Shown here in pieces: positions 40,015 through 55,000 of a stretch of 64,000 bases of DNA. Within the stretch, counting starts at the first letter, position 1. Each line of letters opens with the position of its first letter. The DNA lies in contig LR746267.1 in NCBI GenBank assembly GCA_902729315.2, positions 8,310,424-8,374,423 on the forward strand, read 5' to 3'. Made by a program: the position numbers and the translations under genes. Origin of the DNA: Spirodela intermedia. Taxonomy: Eukaryota; Streptophyta; Magnoliopsida; Alismatales; Araceae. The notes beneath the pieces were generated by a model that was given only the letters and a program-made list of their open reading frames with translations, made no database searches and was not told the DNA's origin.

Positions 40015-43000
40015 ATGACGGGATCTGCTTGGGTGTTGTGCTCTTCAACCTCCCAGTGGAGTCCTGGCTTTTGGTCGCGCACGTTCACAATGTTGCCACG
40101 CAGGTTATTTCCTGTTTTCCATTGCCATCTGCTGACAGCTCTACAGTTGATGCTCGTTTTTCGACTACTCGTGCTGATTTCCGCCCCATTTCATAATTTC
40201 CTGTTCTTGGCTGTTTGAGCTTTGGTTCCACGGGGTTCGGGATGCGGCTCTGCTCTTTTTTCTCGTAAAATCTTGGATTTTTCGTAATTCTCATACCATT
40301 TGTCGTGACACGATTCCGAAGGTTTTTCAACGACAGGTGGGAAAGAGGTGAACTGAAATGTGCAGGCAAAGGTGGCAAAGCTTGTGCTGCCTCTGTCAAT
40401 TGCATTTTTACCATCAATTCCCTCTCCTGTTCACGTAAAATGTTATATCTGATGATGTAACTTAGAGACTTCGTTTTGGCATACGGAAACACTTACAGTT
40501 TTTTTTTTTTTTGTGAAGAATTTAGTGTCTGATAGAAACTCTTAAGTACCTAGAGCTTAATCTTATTTACGAAGGTATAAAAGATTGACTATCTAAAAGG
40601 ATGTATATGATTCCTAGGTGCCTCTCTATGTGAGCTGGGTCAGACGAGCATTCAATCAATTGGGCAATTAATTTTTGCTTATCTCTATTTTTTTTTTTAC
40701 AGAGCGTTTCATGTTATTCAGCGACAATTTTTCTCAATTTCGGTTTTACACAAGCTTCGTTACTAATTTTCTGCCTCTTTCAGGAATATTTCTTCTTTCT
40801 GTTCGGAGGGTATGCGTTATCCACGTCTCTGTGACCGTAAATTGTTTACAGGTGCGGAAAATGTTACGTAAATTCACCTTTTTTTTGTCCGATTGAAGTT
40901 ATGTTCTTCAATGGAAGACTTGTACCTTTTTAGTCCTGAAATTTGTATCACGCTCACACCTGCATCGGTTCATTATCTGCGATAGAAAAAGCACTCAGAC
41001 ATACGAATGTTGGCGAAATTTACATAAAAAATGAAATGCTATGTTGGGTGTTGCGTCTGGGAATAAATGAACTTTAACATAAATTTCGCATGGTAATGTG
41101 TGGGGCTTGTACAAAGTTTTATTCGTAATTGTTAGATTTAGTCTGCACGCGGTGTATGTATCATGAGTAGTTTACTTGCTTTTCATTATTCCTAGGGATA
41201 AACTCAACATAATCTTTCAGCCGAATTGATTCCGTATGAAATAATTTCTTTGATCATAGTTGTGATCTCCGCAAGTAATCTGCTGCTATTTTTCTTTATC
41301 TAAATTGATCTATCTACGGGATTACCACACACGCCCTGGCGTATTTTATAGCTTTGGTTGACTCATTCTCTCTTTTTTCTGTTGTGCATGCTTTATATAA
41401 TGCTATATTGTTTATACATTTATTTAATACTTTCAGCCATTTTGTATCTTCAGGAGACAGAGTGACTGATCTTCTTTGGATGCCAAATATTGTGCTAGCA
41501 CGTAGATCAATTCTCAAGAACTCCAGGTCGTTTCGTCTGTGTGCACCTTGCTGTCTTAATGAGGAAGGCAGACCTTGTGGGATTAATGATGCGTGGAAAA
41601 ATTGTGATGTTGTAGTTTCTTTTCAAAATGTAATTGTCTTTTCAGTTTTTATTGTTTCTGACCACTTATATATGTATGAGCTGTAGTTTCATTGCCACTA
41701 TTATCACTGGGTAATGAAGACAATTACGCTAACCAATATTTCCAAAACGTTGTGTTTAACAACTAAAACTCAATTTTTGTAACTTTTATTCTACAAAAAA
41801 ATAATGATTGTAACATTTAATACGTTCCTTCATGTCAATGAGCTTGCATTTTCTTTTAAAATTTCAGCCGGAGTTCACTCGCAATTATTCTCAATATTTT
41901 GTCGTTCCTGATTGCCTCATTTAATCTATCGATTGTTTGAATATAATTTTCAACGTAACTGTATTATTAATCAGTTATATTTACATGTCATTTCATTGTT
42001 CTTGTACCTTTTCTTTTGATAATAAGTGGACTTTACAAATTTAGTAGACTGGATGTTCTCTAATGATTTTTCAGAGGCTCTTTGGAATGGTTTGGTGTTC
42101 CTGTGTGCTTTATGTTTTTACATAAGTCTCTAGGATCGCATGAGAAATCGACAACTCCATATTTAGACGTTACAACCCATCTGTCCCGATTGGCTGCAAA
42201 GGTTTTTTTTACAAACACATTGTTAAGTTAAGAGTCAAGCTTCATGCTGCATGTTCTTCTGTTGCTTTCCTTCGGTGAATTACTTCAGCAAGGATCAAAG
42301 ACCTAGTTGAATTCCAAATGAAAATCCCCTTCCTTTCTTAGTTCAGCATCATGTTCTTTTCATGCTGCGGCTTTTTATAACCTCAACGCGCTATTCTGTC
42401 AGTTCGTTTTCCCAAGAACTTTAATTTTGTGAATTAGCAGACTCCATCTTAACTTCTTGTTCACTGTTAATTCCATAATTTATCACTCCAAGATTTTCAT
42501 TTAATCGGCAGAGCTCTTGGTCCTCAATCTCACGGTCGTTTTTTTACTAACCACAATTTTTCAAAATATATTTAAACATCAGCTAAAAGATTAACCGAGA
42601 TATATTGTCTTAGAATGCAGAATTCACATCAGATGTATATGGAATTCTTTTGACTCAGGGTGTGGATATCCAGAATCGGTATTTCAGCTAGTCATTTGTG
42701 ACTCTCGGAAAATGGTCATACCTCCGTCACCTCAACTTCCCATAGGCAGTAGTTGTGCGGTCCAATATTCTTAGAAACATCAGGGGATCACTGGATCTCC
42801 ACTTGTTTAAAATAATAGAACCTTCGTCAAAGTCATTTATGTCGGCATGATTCCTTTTGGATTGTTTTTTAAATACTTTTATCGTTCGTCTGGTTTTCCC
42901 TTTTGGATTGGTTTCAAGAGCTTGGTGCTTCAAGTGCTGCTGGTTGAACTGGATGTGGTCTGGACAATCCCAGTATGGCCACTTGCGCTCTGTCCAGGTT

Positions 43001-46000
43001 TTAAATTTCCGTGCTTTCAGCTTATGTGTCTAACAGAAATCTCACATGGCAAACTGTGGCTCAATTCTTACCCCTTATCAGGATAGAGAGAGAAAGGGAA
43101 AATGTGAGGTCATTTGGTGGTCAGTGAGCTATTCAAAAGAGCAAGGATGCCATTCTTGAAGATTTTAGTAAAGATCAGGAATGTCTTATGCTTGTCTTGT
43201 TGCTTATCAGCTTTTATCATTCAAGCATAATTTACTAACAACGAATTATATTTAATATTATAAATACTTAGTGTAATGTTTTATTCCATCTTTGTTGCTC
43301 CCCGTAATTTCGATTTTATGACTGTCGTCCTTCCACTGCCAAGTCAAACAAATATTCATTTTACATTTTAAAAAAATATTTGAAATATTTAACTTACAAG
43401 TGTTGTATTTCAGGAAAACAGTGCCAAAGGCCTTTTGGGATACTTGCTCTCTATAATTCTTAAAATGGCATGTCTCAATAGTGCGTACAAACTATTGAAA
43501 GCCGTCCTGACTTTATCACAACATGGTCCGTATATTTTTGGTTCAGGAGGCGTCCCTTTTGCATGTGTATCCAATTCGGTGAGCAAGCCAACAACTCATT
43601 TGCATGTATCACTGCCATCATTTGAAGACATCAAATGGATGTTTTCTCGCACCTTCTATCATTTCGATGTGCAACTTGAAAGGAATGTCAGCGTGTAAGT
43701 TGATTCTTTTTTTGTGTAATTCTCAAATCATTTATTTTTTTATTCATTTATTTTAGTCAAAGGTGTTATTTTACTGTTTTTCGGTTCTATTTTTTCCTTC
43801 CTTTTATTTTTATTGAAGATGGTTTGCTAATATTGTTCACCTTAGATTCTCTGGTATAATCCAACTAAATTTTATGAATTTAAACGTTGTTTACCACATG
43901 TGCTTTCTCTGTCGATCCAAGTGTATAGGGTCTAATCTTGGGATTTAGGATCAGGAGGTTGTTTGGCTTGAATCAGTGAAGATTTGGTGTTATATCACAC
44001 GTTGCAGTTGATTGACTAGAATCGCTTTAAGTCTTATCAGCTGGCTTAGATCATTTTTGAAAGGAGAAATGGGTGTTTTTGCCTTGTGAATGTATTAAGT
44101 CTTACTTTTAGTTGCCACTGGTTCATTGTCATCCAGGATATAAAAATGAATATATCATAAGATTGGAGGATCTACTATATGCATTATGCACATTTAATGA
44201 GGGATGGCTATTTTTTATGAAATATCTGGGTAGAGTTGCGGTGAAAGTACTCTCTACATTTTCGTTCCAGCACTATCTACATCAATTTCGAATGTTCTGA
44301 GGTCATTAACTATATATCCTGTGACAACTAGGGGAACACCATCACTTTACATACTTTTATTTGTAGTATTATCATCATCATCTTCAGCAGGATCATCGTC
44401 AGATACACATAAAAATATTTTGGTCTTTTTTCTGAGGCACTTGGTGTTGCTCAATCTCCATTCTTTGTGACATCTTTGAGATATTTATAGAGGCATTCAT
44501 ATGCCTATTTCCCTGCGTAACAAAACTTGGGGATGACTTGCTGACTCTGATGGTGACGAGTAACAAATGATACACCTTACTGTGTTAAAATAGTTTTTTT
44601 ACTTCAAAGGGTGTAAAGCACTCACATTTCACTTAAGGTGACTGTTCTATTACATTTTATAAATGAAAGAAATAGTGAAGAAAAACTCAGGAATACTTTC
44701 TTTTAGAATGTGTAGGCAACAATGTTATGAACTTGGCAATTAGAGGATGTGGCTCAGCGGTGTTTCTATTCCCATTCTAGCCAAAATAAAGCATCGAATG
44801 GGGTAATTTAGCGTCTTCTCACCACGAAATCAACTGTATTTCTTATTTACCTGATTCATCTTTCCTGTCCTCACAATTCTTTCAATCTTGAGAACTAATA
44901 GATTTAAGTGCCTGAAGCTGACTTGGATGTCAGTTGTCTGAGAAGTGTTGCCAATTCATCTGGCATTCTAGAGTGTTAGTTCTTGAGTTGAGGTTCTGGT
45001 TTGGTTTCGGTTCATAAAAGTAGTTAAATTGCCTTTCTTGGTCCTCACATTTAGTTAAATCCTTTGTCAAATGAAAGGTAATAAATTTGAGCCGCCTTTG
45101 TAATTTGTATTGTTTGGAATTTAATTACATTAATCAAACGAGTTAAGAAACTCAGTCTCATTTCTTGCTCAATTTTACCTTTCTTTGATCAACACATTGC
45201 AAAATTTTGATTTGTGCCTTTAAGATCTGTTGGTTGCTTGAAAGCTTTGTTGGTTTATGTTTACACTCATCTGCATAATAATAAATGCTGTGTTACACAT
45301 TTGAAATAAATCCGCCACGTTTTGAACCTACTGATTTTAGTAGGGGGTCACAAGTCTGAGCACTGACATGTTTTGTGTTTCTATGTACCATGCAGATTTT
45401 TTATTGTATTATTTGTTGCCTGTATCTCATTTGTCATCATTGGAGGCTTCCTGTTCTACTCATACAGGTACACCATGGCAACTACATATTTTCCACTTAC
45501 TATGAGACATTATGCATAATAAACAATTATGCTGAAAAAGAAAACTTTTTTTCCTTTTCGAAATGGTTCTTTTTTTCTATATGATATGGATTCAATTAAA
45601 CTCAATGAATAAAGACAACTGATATGGATTCAATTATTTAGGGCAAAGGTCAGTAATTTATGCTCTTATCATTTACCTAAATTTTTGCTAGAATGATGGG
45701 GATAAAGAAAGGTGGCGGTGAAAATACAGATAGATTATGCTAGCATCTGTTAGGGGTATTTTTTGGGCAAACAATGGCAATGTCATGCTGAACGTTATGT
45801 TCGACTGTTTTGCATGTTATACTGATTCCGCTTGCTAGCTACTAGGTATTAATAGTTCAAGAACAACCAATTAGGATTTAATGGAAAATAAGAAGCAGGT
45901 ACTTATATTTATTAGACATTGAGAGGAGAAGAAGCGTTTACATTACTACTAAAAACCTTATATGTGATAACTATGTACTATATCATTGTGGTGTCCAGCA

Positions 46001-49000
46001 TGGGACTGAAGAAATCATGTCCTTGCTAAAAGAAAAAGTTTCTTCCTCTCTTTCGACAGATTCTTCTGTCTGAAGGGCATTGGCCTTAAAAACATGCATT
46101 CTCCTTTGATTCTGCATGACGTGAAGGGTCATGAGATCCTTCATATCAAATGTCCTTAAATCAACTGGGGGGGAAGTTTTTGGACTCAATTTGCCACCTA
46201 ATGCCTAGTAGCTCTAGATAAAATAAATGAGTTAACCCCCTAATGCATTCTCCTTGCTTCTCTTTCGAAAGCTATGCGTCTGTCTAAGTCACTGATAATC
46301 AATATTCTGTAAATGCTTCAATTTCCTCTTTTAAGCTATGAGTCATCGTTGCCCTTGTCATAATTTAACTTGAGTCCAGTGCTTCCTTCTGGTCATTTTT
46401 ATGTTAGCAAGAGAAGCATGTGTAAGATTAATTCCCTATTTGTTCTGCCTAAAAGGCTTTGTGGCTCTTGGCTGTTTTGTAACAGTGGGATCTGTTTCCT
46501 TCCTAAAATATGTGAATTAATCCCTAAAATATGTGAATCAATACATCAAGTTCTATTAGTTTGCTTTCTTCATTTTCTATCTGCTCCATCCAGAGCCTCT
46601 TTGAAGATAGCAATCTTTAACAAGCTCTTGCATCACTAATTTAGGAAAAAGGAAAAATCTCTGGAAGACTGTCTCTGGGATGCATGGGCTTGCCTTTGCT
46701 CAGAATCTACTCATCTAGAAGTATGAAGTTTCTTCAGATACAGGTTCTATGATTTATAATTTATATTTGGTGAGATTGAGGTTTTTGACATTTGTGCTTT
46801 TATACCAGCTAACAACACGTTTTGAACGTATTATTGGCCTTATCCTTGCTGTGTGGGGAATAGTATTTTATTCACGCTTGTTGAGTACAATGACTGAACA
46901 ATTTAGAGTAAGTCTTTCCTTACAATTTAGTCAACTGTGCTTCAATGATATTGGAAGAATCTTGTGTCTCTAACAAGTATTTTCCTCAGTACAATATGAA
47001 AAAGATCAGGGAAGGCGCTCAAATGCAAGCCATGGAGAGTGATCATATTATTATTTGTGGGATAAATAGTCATCTGCCTTATATACTCCAGCAACTAAAT
47101 AAGCATCACGAGTCTGCTATTCGAGTTGGTACTGCTACATCGAGGTATATACTGTTTTCCAAGCAGTTTATATTGCTTGTAAATTAATATCAGATCAACT
47201 AGTTGCAAGTTGGTGAGAGGCCTATGAAATATTTGTATCTGATACGAATATTGTAATTTTAAGGAAGCAAAGAATCGTCATCTTGTCTGATCTTACATGG
47301 AAGCAAATGGAGAAGCATAGAGATAACGTTGCCAAAGATCTGAACTACATTGATGTTATAAACAAAAGGTAACATAATTCAGCTCTTCTTGCATCGTTGC
47401 CTGCAAAACAATTCCTGTGACTTTGATGAGATGCATTAAGAGCGAATGTTGGCACTTTTCATCTGGCCTAGGTCATAGTGCAAACAAAGCTGGTCAAAAC
47501 CTCTAGTAATACTGTTTTTTCTTATTTTGGAATTTGCAATATTTTATAATCAATTTCATGATTTTTTCGATTAGTTTTCTGTTTGTGCATATTGATGTGA
47601 ATTTGACAGCAATCTGTAATTTCTTTCGAAACTTTTGGAAACTTTCGAGTATAATTTAAATTATTTTCTTCTTTAAAATGATTTTTTTTTTCTAGTGGAA
47701 GTAGAAAAATGTGGCTGTACTACCTCAAAACACAAGCATAACTGGAGTCGGAAGTAAATCACTCCAGTAAATTCTAGTTTTTTAAACCTACTCTTGCCTT
47801 CCTCCTCTTTTTCAAATAGTGTTAGAAAAAAAATTATAAATTGAAAATAATTTCTTTGGACAGTATTATATCTTACCATCATGACATAATTTTAACTCTC
47901 TTCTAGTTTAGTAGTAAGTATTTTGTGTCTTCTGGATATGAGAAAAGTTTTCTGCACGATATCAAAATAAAATCATAACAGGAGTCGGAACTGAAACTGC
48001 GAGGACAGAATTCTTGTTATTCACACTTTTTTCTGTCCTTATTTTTCTTATAAATATATTTTTTATTTCTTAGATGATGTACGACAAATTTATAACTGTT
48101 TTGGTAGGTTTCTTATTGATTACACTACTTTTATTTTAAAATAAGTTTTAAAACTCATACCCTAAGGATGTTGCCCTTTTTGAATGATAGTTTCGTATAC
48201 AATTGATTATTTGTTTTGGTTTCGTTCTCTAAATGAAGATGCACAACCTAAAAAATGTCATATATTTCATACGCAAGTCATCTTACTTTTGAATTTCATG
48301 TGTTCCATTAGTGTTGTCAATGGGCCAGTAAAGGCTAGAACACAGTTTTATCTGATGTTTGGCCCATTAATCCTGCCTCAAAACAAGAATAAACCCCTCC
48401 TGCCATCTTGCTATCCTCGGTGGTGGGGTTCGATCTTGTAGTCTAACATGGTTTTACCACCGACACCCACGTTTCAAAGCCACCCCACCCCAACCCTCCT
48501 TGGCAACATACACAAAACAGTGTTACCCACTCTGTTTGGTTACATGTACCTCGCTCCCACTTGTGCTTCCTATCTATGGCACATCGAAACAATACCACTT
48601 TTCCTCCAGCTGCTCCTTAACAGTATCTGCTCCCTTACATGGCCGTCTCGAAACCTCATTCCGGTGCCCCCTCTCTCCCACCATCACTGACATGTTCCCT
48701 ACCGTTTCCCTCTACATGGGCACACCCCAGAAACCATCGCCAGGAATGACGGTTGTCAGGCCTGGCCTGATTCGGCCTCTTAGTGTTCTTGGGCTTGGGT
48801 CAGGCTTGGCAGGGCACCTCTATGTGTGATTTTTTTTTTTTGGTGCAGTACTTCTTCCAAAAAGGAAGTTATTGTCTTTTATTTTCGGATCAATTGTTTT
48901 CTTGAAAACAAATACATATACCAAACCTGTCATCATTTCCTCTCTGTTGCCTGCTTTGAGAATGTCAGTTGTCTGGTTCAGCCTTAGTATTTTGTTGTTG

Positions 49001-52000
49001 GTACTGATCAATAAATTTTAAATAATATTTTAATTGCTATTTTTTAGTGTGCAGTAAGATTTAGTTATTAACGACTATCTGTGGACATCTGGGTCTCTTT
49101 TTATGAGCGTCTTCCATTAATACTGAGGATATCTGACCTTTGACATTTTAAGGATTATTATAGGCGTAGTTTCTAAAGGGTCATTTTGATAAACATTTAT
49201 ATTCATGAAAGTTTGGATACGTTGAGGTTCCTATTGTTCTGTTGATATTGTTTTGGGCATGTGGCTTCAACCTCTTCCTACTGCCACTCACTGAACCTGC
49301 CATTGTTTCACCTTGCTTTTGATTCTGCTCCCTGTCTGTCCCAGTTCTATCTACTGCGTCTGACACTACCTGCAGCTCCTGGTGCCACATTCCTCTCTTC
49401 TTTTGCTGCTGCTTCAGAATTCTTGATCATGTCCTGTGCTCAAGTTTTGATCTTGCTTTTTTCTCATTTTCCACTTCTCCTTTAGTCCTTTCTCCTTCTG
49501 ACCACTCTTCTTATTGAGTGGAATTCATTATCTTTGTCCTTGTATTTTTCTGGATCCATCTAGTTTATGCCTTAGTTGGAATTGAAATTATGGGAAAATC
49601 TACAGATGCAATGTGCTATCATGGTATATCTTATGAACTTGGTGAATATGATTCCGCTTCTTTGACAGAAACGAACACCGGTTTGTCTTTTCCTTATATT
49701 GGGGGTTTCCCCAGTTTCAGCGGTTTGACTACAAGTATGTCGACTAACTCTTGAACTTACTATCTTCTGTCTGCAGCTGCAGTCTTAACTTGACAAAATC
49801 TTTTCAACGAGCTGCTGCAAACAGGGCACGTTCTATCATTATATTACCTACAAAGAACGACAGGTGAACTCTAACTGTCTTGAGTACTGGGATGTGAAAT
49901 ATATTTGATGGATGGACTAGTTGCAATCTTTTTATGTGCATTGATGCCGATACTTGTTTTGGTTATACACCTGGTAGTTGTCTTTACAGATATATTAGTG
50001 ATTGGTGTAGTGCTGGAGAAAAGTGATGCAATTGCAAAAAAAAATGGTTGTCGTTTCAAATTTCAAGCCATTTAAAGCCATTTTCATGCTGAAAAGCCAG
50101 GGTTTTTTTAATCATCTAACTTATTTACTCAGGTACGAAGTTGATACGGATGCTGTTCTTTCTGTACTAGCCCTTCAATCTCTCCCTCGAATGGCGTCCA
50201 TACCAGCTATTGTTGAGGTGTGTTTCTTGCTGCGTGCTAAAATGGGAGCCATGTTTGTTCAAGATGTTAGTGTGCAAAAATGACAAAAAGTTTCACTCAT
50301 CCATTCTTACTGAGAGTATAAGGACGGTAATGTGTATCACAGTGAATTTTAGATTATGAAAACAAAAAGACTATCGAAAACTATATTTTTTTTCCAAATT
50401 ATGGAGATAGAAAATTCTTACGCAAAGCCAAGATTTATTTTTTCAAGTTTGGGTCAACTGGTTTTTAAGATTGCATTCTGATTTCCACGGTTCTTGGCAC
50501 ATTTTTTGTACATCTATGTGCGATTACCATACTCATGTTTGCCATTTATGGTTTTCGGTACCTCTATAACTGCATTATCTGTGGAAAAACAGATACCTTA
50601 TTTTTTGTATATTTTAGAAACACTTCTTTCATTAACGATGATTCTTCTGGATTCGAATGAAGGTATCAAACCCGGAAACAAGTGATCTTTTGAAATCAAT
50701 CTCGGGCCTGAAAGTTGAACCTGTTGAAATGGTTGCGTCAAAGCTGTTTGTTCAGTGTTCTCGGCAAAAAGGGCTCTTAAATATTTACAGGCACTTGCTT
50801 AATTATCAAAGTACACTTCCCTTCTTAAAGAAGTTCTTTGATTACCATAGTAAATAATATATATCAGGAAGGTGTGATGCACCTGACTATGTGCTTACAG
50901 CTTGATACGTAGCTGTACCTGGAATACAACTCGTTTCTGAAGTTATTTTTTAGTATTTTTCATGGCATCATTTGGTATGGAATTTTAGAATACAATCCTG
51001 ATTGTATGTTTTTTTTTGTTAAAACAGAAAATGTATTCAATCTCTGCAGCTTTCCGGATCTTGTAGGGTTAAAGTATGAGCACGTGAGACGTGGACTAAA
51101 GGATGTAAGAAACTGCCATTTTGTGACTATTTGTTTGGTACGTTACTTAAGGGTTTATATACTAATGTTTCGTGCAGGTGGTGGTATGCGGCCTTTATAG
51201 AAGTGGGAACATCTACTTTCATCCAAATGATGATGAAGAGATGCTCCCCTCCGATAAAGTGTGTAAGATCTTTGGGTTGATACCTGAAAATGAAATGAAA
51301 TTTTATTTACTTTTAGATGGCTGCCCTAAATTTCTGAGATTTCAGAACCATTTTTTCTCATGTTTGTGGAGGTTTATGTTCAATAATAGGCAATGGTAGG
51401 GTAGTTTAATCAAGTTTAACCTGAATTATTGCTTGCCGATCCTTTTATCTTTGGAGTATACAGATCCTCGGGTATATGGTTTCTTTCTGTAATAGGATAT
51501 CTCCAAATGGCTTCTTTCGGCATCTTCCAACCCATAATGACGGCAATTCTCACCACTCTGACAGCTTCAGCACATCACTATGACAACATCTTTTGATTTC
51601 CCTCTGTCACCTGGTCCTAAAAATGTTAAGGACTCACGACGGGATGTGGTTCAGGTGGCCAAGGTGTTAGAGAAATATATTTCAATCTTTTGCAGAGCTT
51701 TCAAGTTATCACCAGTATTGAATGTCACAAATTAATTGTAAGAACTTGTCTTCAGGTTATAGAGTGGCTTATTTGATGAGATTTGTAGTTGATGTAAAAA
51801 TAACAAAGGGAAGCTGAAGCAGATGTAAACAACGTAGTGAGAAGGCAGAAAAAGACATTAAAAAATCCAGAAAATTAAGACTTGTGACCGATGGGAACAT
51901 AGCTTAGCATGAAAGATTTAGTGAACATGAGAACATTTTCAATGGGAAGAGTGAAAGCAATATATGCCATCGCAAAAACGACGAAATCGTGTTGGCTCAT

Positions 52001-55000
52001 TTTTAAGATAGTTAATGTCATTGAAGTCCTACTCAGATTCAATTTAGTACGAGTAGAGTAGGCTCATATTTATAATCATAGGTTTATTTTTGGGTAATAA
52101 ATAGAGGATTACTCCAATTACATTTCTTCATTCGTATGCTGGTTTTTGTGTGCATGTGGGTAATATGAGTACAGACCCAGAGCAATCATCATCTCTGATT
52201 AAGTTATTGAGCCATTCAGCTTCAAATTAATTGGCAATGAGTGGAGTATCATCGCACTTAGTGGTTTACTTTCTTAGGAAGTGAGACATCAGAGTTAGTA
52301 GTTAAGGTCTTGTTTTTGGGGCTGAAACCTTGAGAAGAAAAAGGATTATCCTCATAACTGAGTATATTTCAGCTGCCGTATTCTTTAACCTACTCGACCA
52401 ATGAAGAAAGTGCTGAGATACACGGAGGTCCACTAAAGTACTAAGAGTGTAGAGATGGACATAGATAGACGAAAGAACTGAAAAGCGCTTGGATAACGAT
52501 GGAATTATATAATACTATTAAAACTTGACATGGACAAGTAGAAAGAAAGTACACAAGTTTAGAAGGCTTTGTTTTATCTTAGCTGAAAGGTTGGTAATTG
52601 TTTGAAAATTCTAGGAGTCAAGAGGGAGCCTAGAATCCGAGATTTGCAAGACCACCTCGAAATTAAAGAGTGGAATATAGCAAAATAGCGACAAGAAAAA
52701 TATAAGAGGGAAATCAAAACTATCATGATGAAGGTTCTGATTGAAATTCAACAAGATTTAGTTTAACTGATGAAGAGATTAATCAACGGTATAAGGATCT
52801 TATAGGGAGTTATAAGAGTGAAATATACAGCTCAGCCAAACTGCATAAGGACTGGTGCAAAGCTTGACCTTTTTCGTGCATGAAAAAGTCTACGGTATGC
52901 CTACATGTGTCACTTATTAAAATTCTGGTCAAATAAATGGATGGATAATTTTGAGCATACCGTGTATTTCGTCTGTGAAATTTGTTGTTTTGAAGAATAA
53001 CAACTTATTCAGTCGTTTAGTTGGAGAGGCCTCTGCCGAGGGTTCTCCATTTTCCATCCTCTGAGTTGTTGTGGTTACTCTGCTTGCATATTGCTGGGAG
53101 GATGAAGTCACCGCGTGTTTCAGTCCAATGTACATGTTACTCATCGGTGAAATGTGGATAACCGTAGAGTATGTTTATTCTAGAATGAGGGAACTGTGTT
53201 CAAATAGATGCTTAAATATTTGGTGGAAGGGGTTGGGCTGACTCTAACATCGCACTCATTGGAGAGTTTTTGTCACGCCTTTAGGGGCAAAGTTCGTCGC
53301 AGGAGTGAGTGCTGTATAATGGAGGTAGGAAGACCTTAGTGTTGCAGTTTCTTGTGAGCTTTTGGCATGGATGGTAAAAACCATCAAGCGAGAAGGGCAG
53401 TGATTGAGGATGTGTGAGAAAAATATTATGGAGCCTGAGTATAAGGTGTCAAAGCTGAGACATCATGGAATCTATCCTTTTTTGTGGATAGCTTTTCTTG
53501 AATTTCAGGCGTGATGTTTGGAAGATGTCTTATCAAGCTAATTTAGAAAATTATAGCCATGAACATATGTTATGAAAACATAGGAAATGTGAAAATATTC
53601 TCACTTCCTACAGAATCCGCCCGAATGTTATGCAATAGAGATGATGCATTACATGCAGCCGGTGGATAAATGAGAATAGGTGGAAGTTATATCACTGGGA
53701 GAGATGGATTTAATGGAATTGATGTATAGAGGTCCTTACATTGCAGGACACCTCCACAGCAGTGGAACTCTTCTTTTAAGTCAACATAAATCATGTATTT
53801 TTCCTGCTGAGAGAAAAATCATTCATCAACATTCTCCTTCAAAGGTGAAATTACTTCAATAGAGGATGAACAATATGGGAGCTGCCGGCATATTCCTGCT
53901 TCCATCCGCATGATAGTTCTTGGAATGCAACTGCAATGACTCAGTATCGGGGGAGATATATGACAAGGTTCTCAATGCATGACATCAAATAGTTATGACT
54001 GTCTTATTATTTAATGGCAGAGAAGGTGGAATCCACAAGAAGGTCCAGAAAGGAAATTATCTGGTTCTTCATCTCTGTGAGGAGTTGATGCAATGGCTTT
54101 CACCATGGAGAAAACTTTGAGTGGGCAAAGTTTATTCGTCCCTGGGGAACACTCAAGTGGGATGGATGAGCAGGTAATCAATATGCTAAATAGAAGAGCT
54201 TGCGGGAGCTCTGTGCTGGGGATGTCTTTCAATGTATGTGTACCATTTTTAGTTTTTGAATATAATGTTGGATATCGTCAGCCATGTAACAATCATAAGC
54301 CATTTCTATCAACAAGTTGTCAGCCATTTTCAATGAAATAAAAAAACATGGCAAAGACTGTCTGAGCATGCTCGGCTTTAACTAGAAGAAATTGAATCCT
54401 TCAGGAAAGGCCGACTGACTGAATATTTTTCTGTTGCAATTGGTGTGCATCTCAGGATGCTTAGGTTTACTATCGACTGTTTAAGCCCTGTTTCTCATCT
54501 TCCGTTTTATTTCGTTTCCATGCTAGTGTTGCTCTTTGTTAATGGCAGAAACGATGCCGTTTCTATTGATTGATGGCAGAAACGATGCTAGTGTTTGTAC
54601 ATGACATCCCTTTCCGAAATGATTGATGTTTAATGATAAATTACATGAAGAAGAGAATTATGTAAGATAAAATATTGGGAATTCAATAACACATGTTTCT
54701 GTGGTTAGTATTGGCCTGTAGCACCTGTTGATTTTAATAACTCTTCAATTCCCATTGAAGTTGTTGTTCATAGCACCTGTTTATGGAAAGAGAAGGCCAG
54801 ATTTTTTGCCGTCAGACAACCTACAAGAAAGTCAAACAACACAAGATCTGGTGTCTCAACGAAAGAAGTTATTGTCAGACAAATCGTTTGAATCGAGAGA
54901 AACCCGTCTTGCAAATATAGTGAAGCGTCCCTTGAAGTCAATTTCAAAGGTAATCTTTTTCCCTGAAGAGTGTGGACAGGATTCTATATGGCGAGGTATT

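Noticed and set aside
42847-43086. 79-codon hydrophobic frame before PEC exon 3
   Set aside because: It looked like a possible membrane exon but lacks fitting splice borders, and exons 2 and 3 join in phase without it.
49518-49754. 78-codon frame in a PEC intron
   Set aside because: No similarity to the channel family and the flanking exons join in frame without it.
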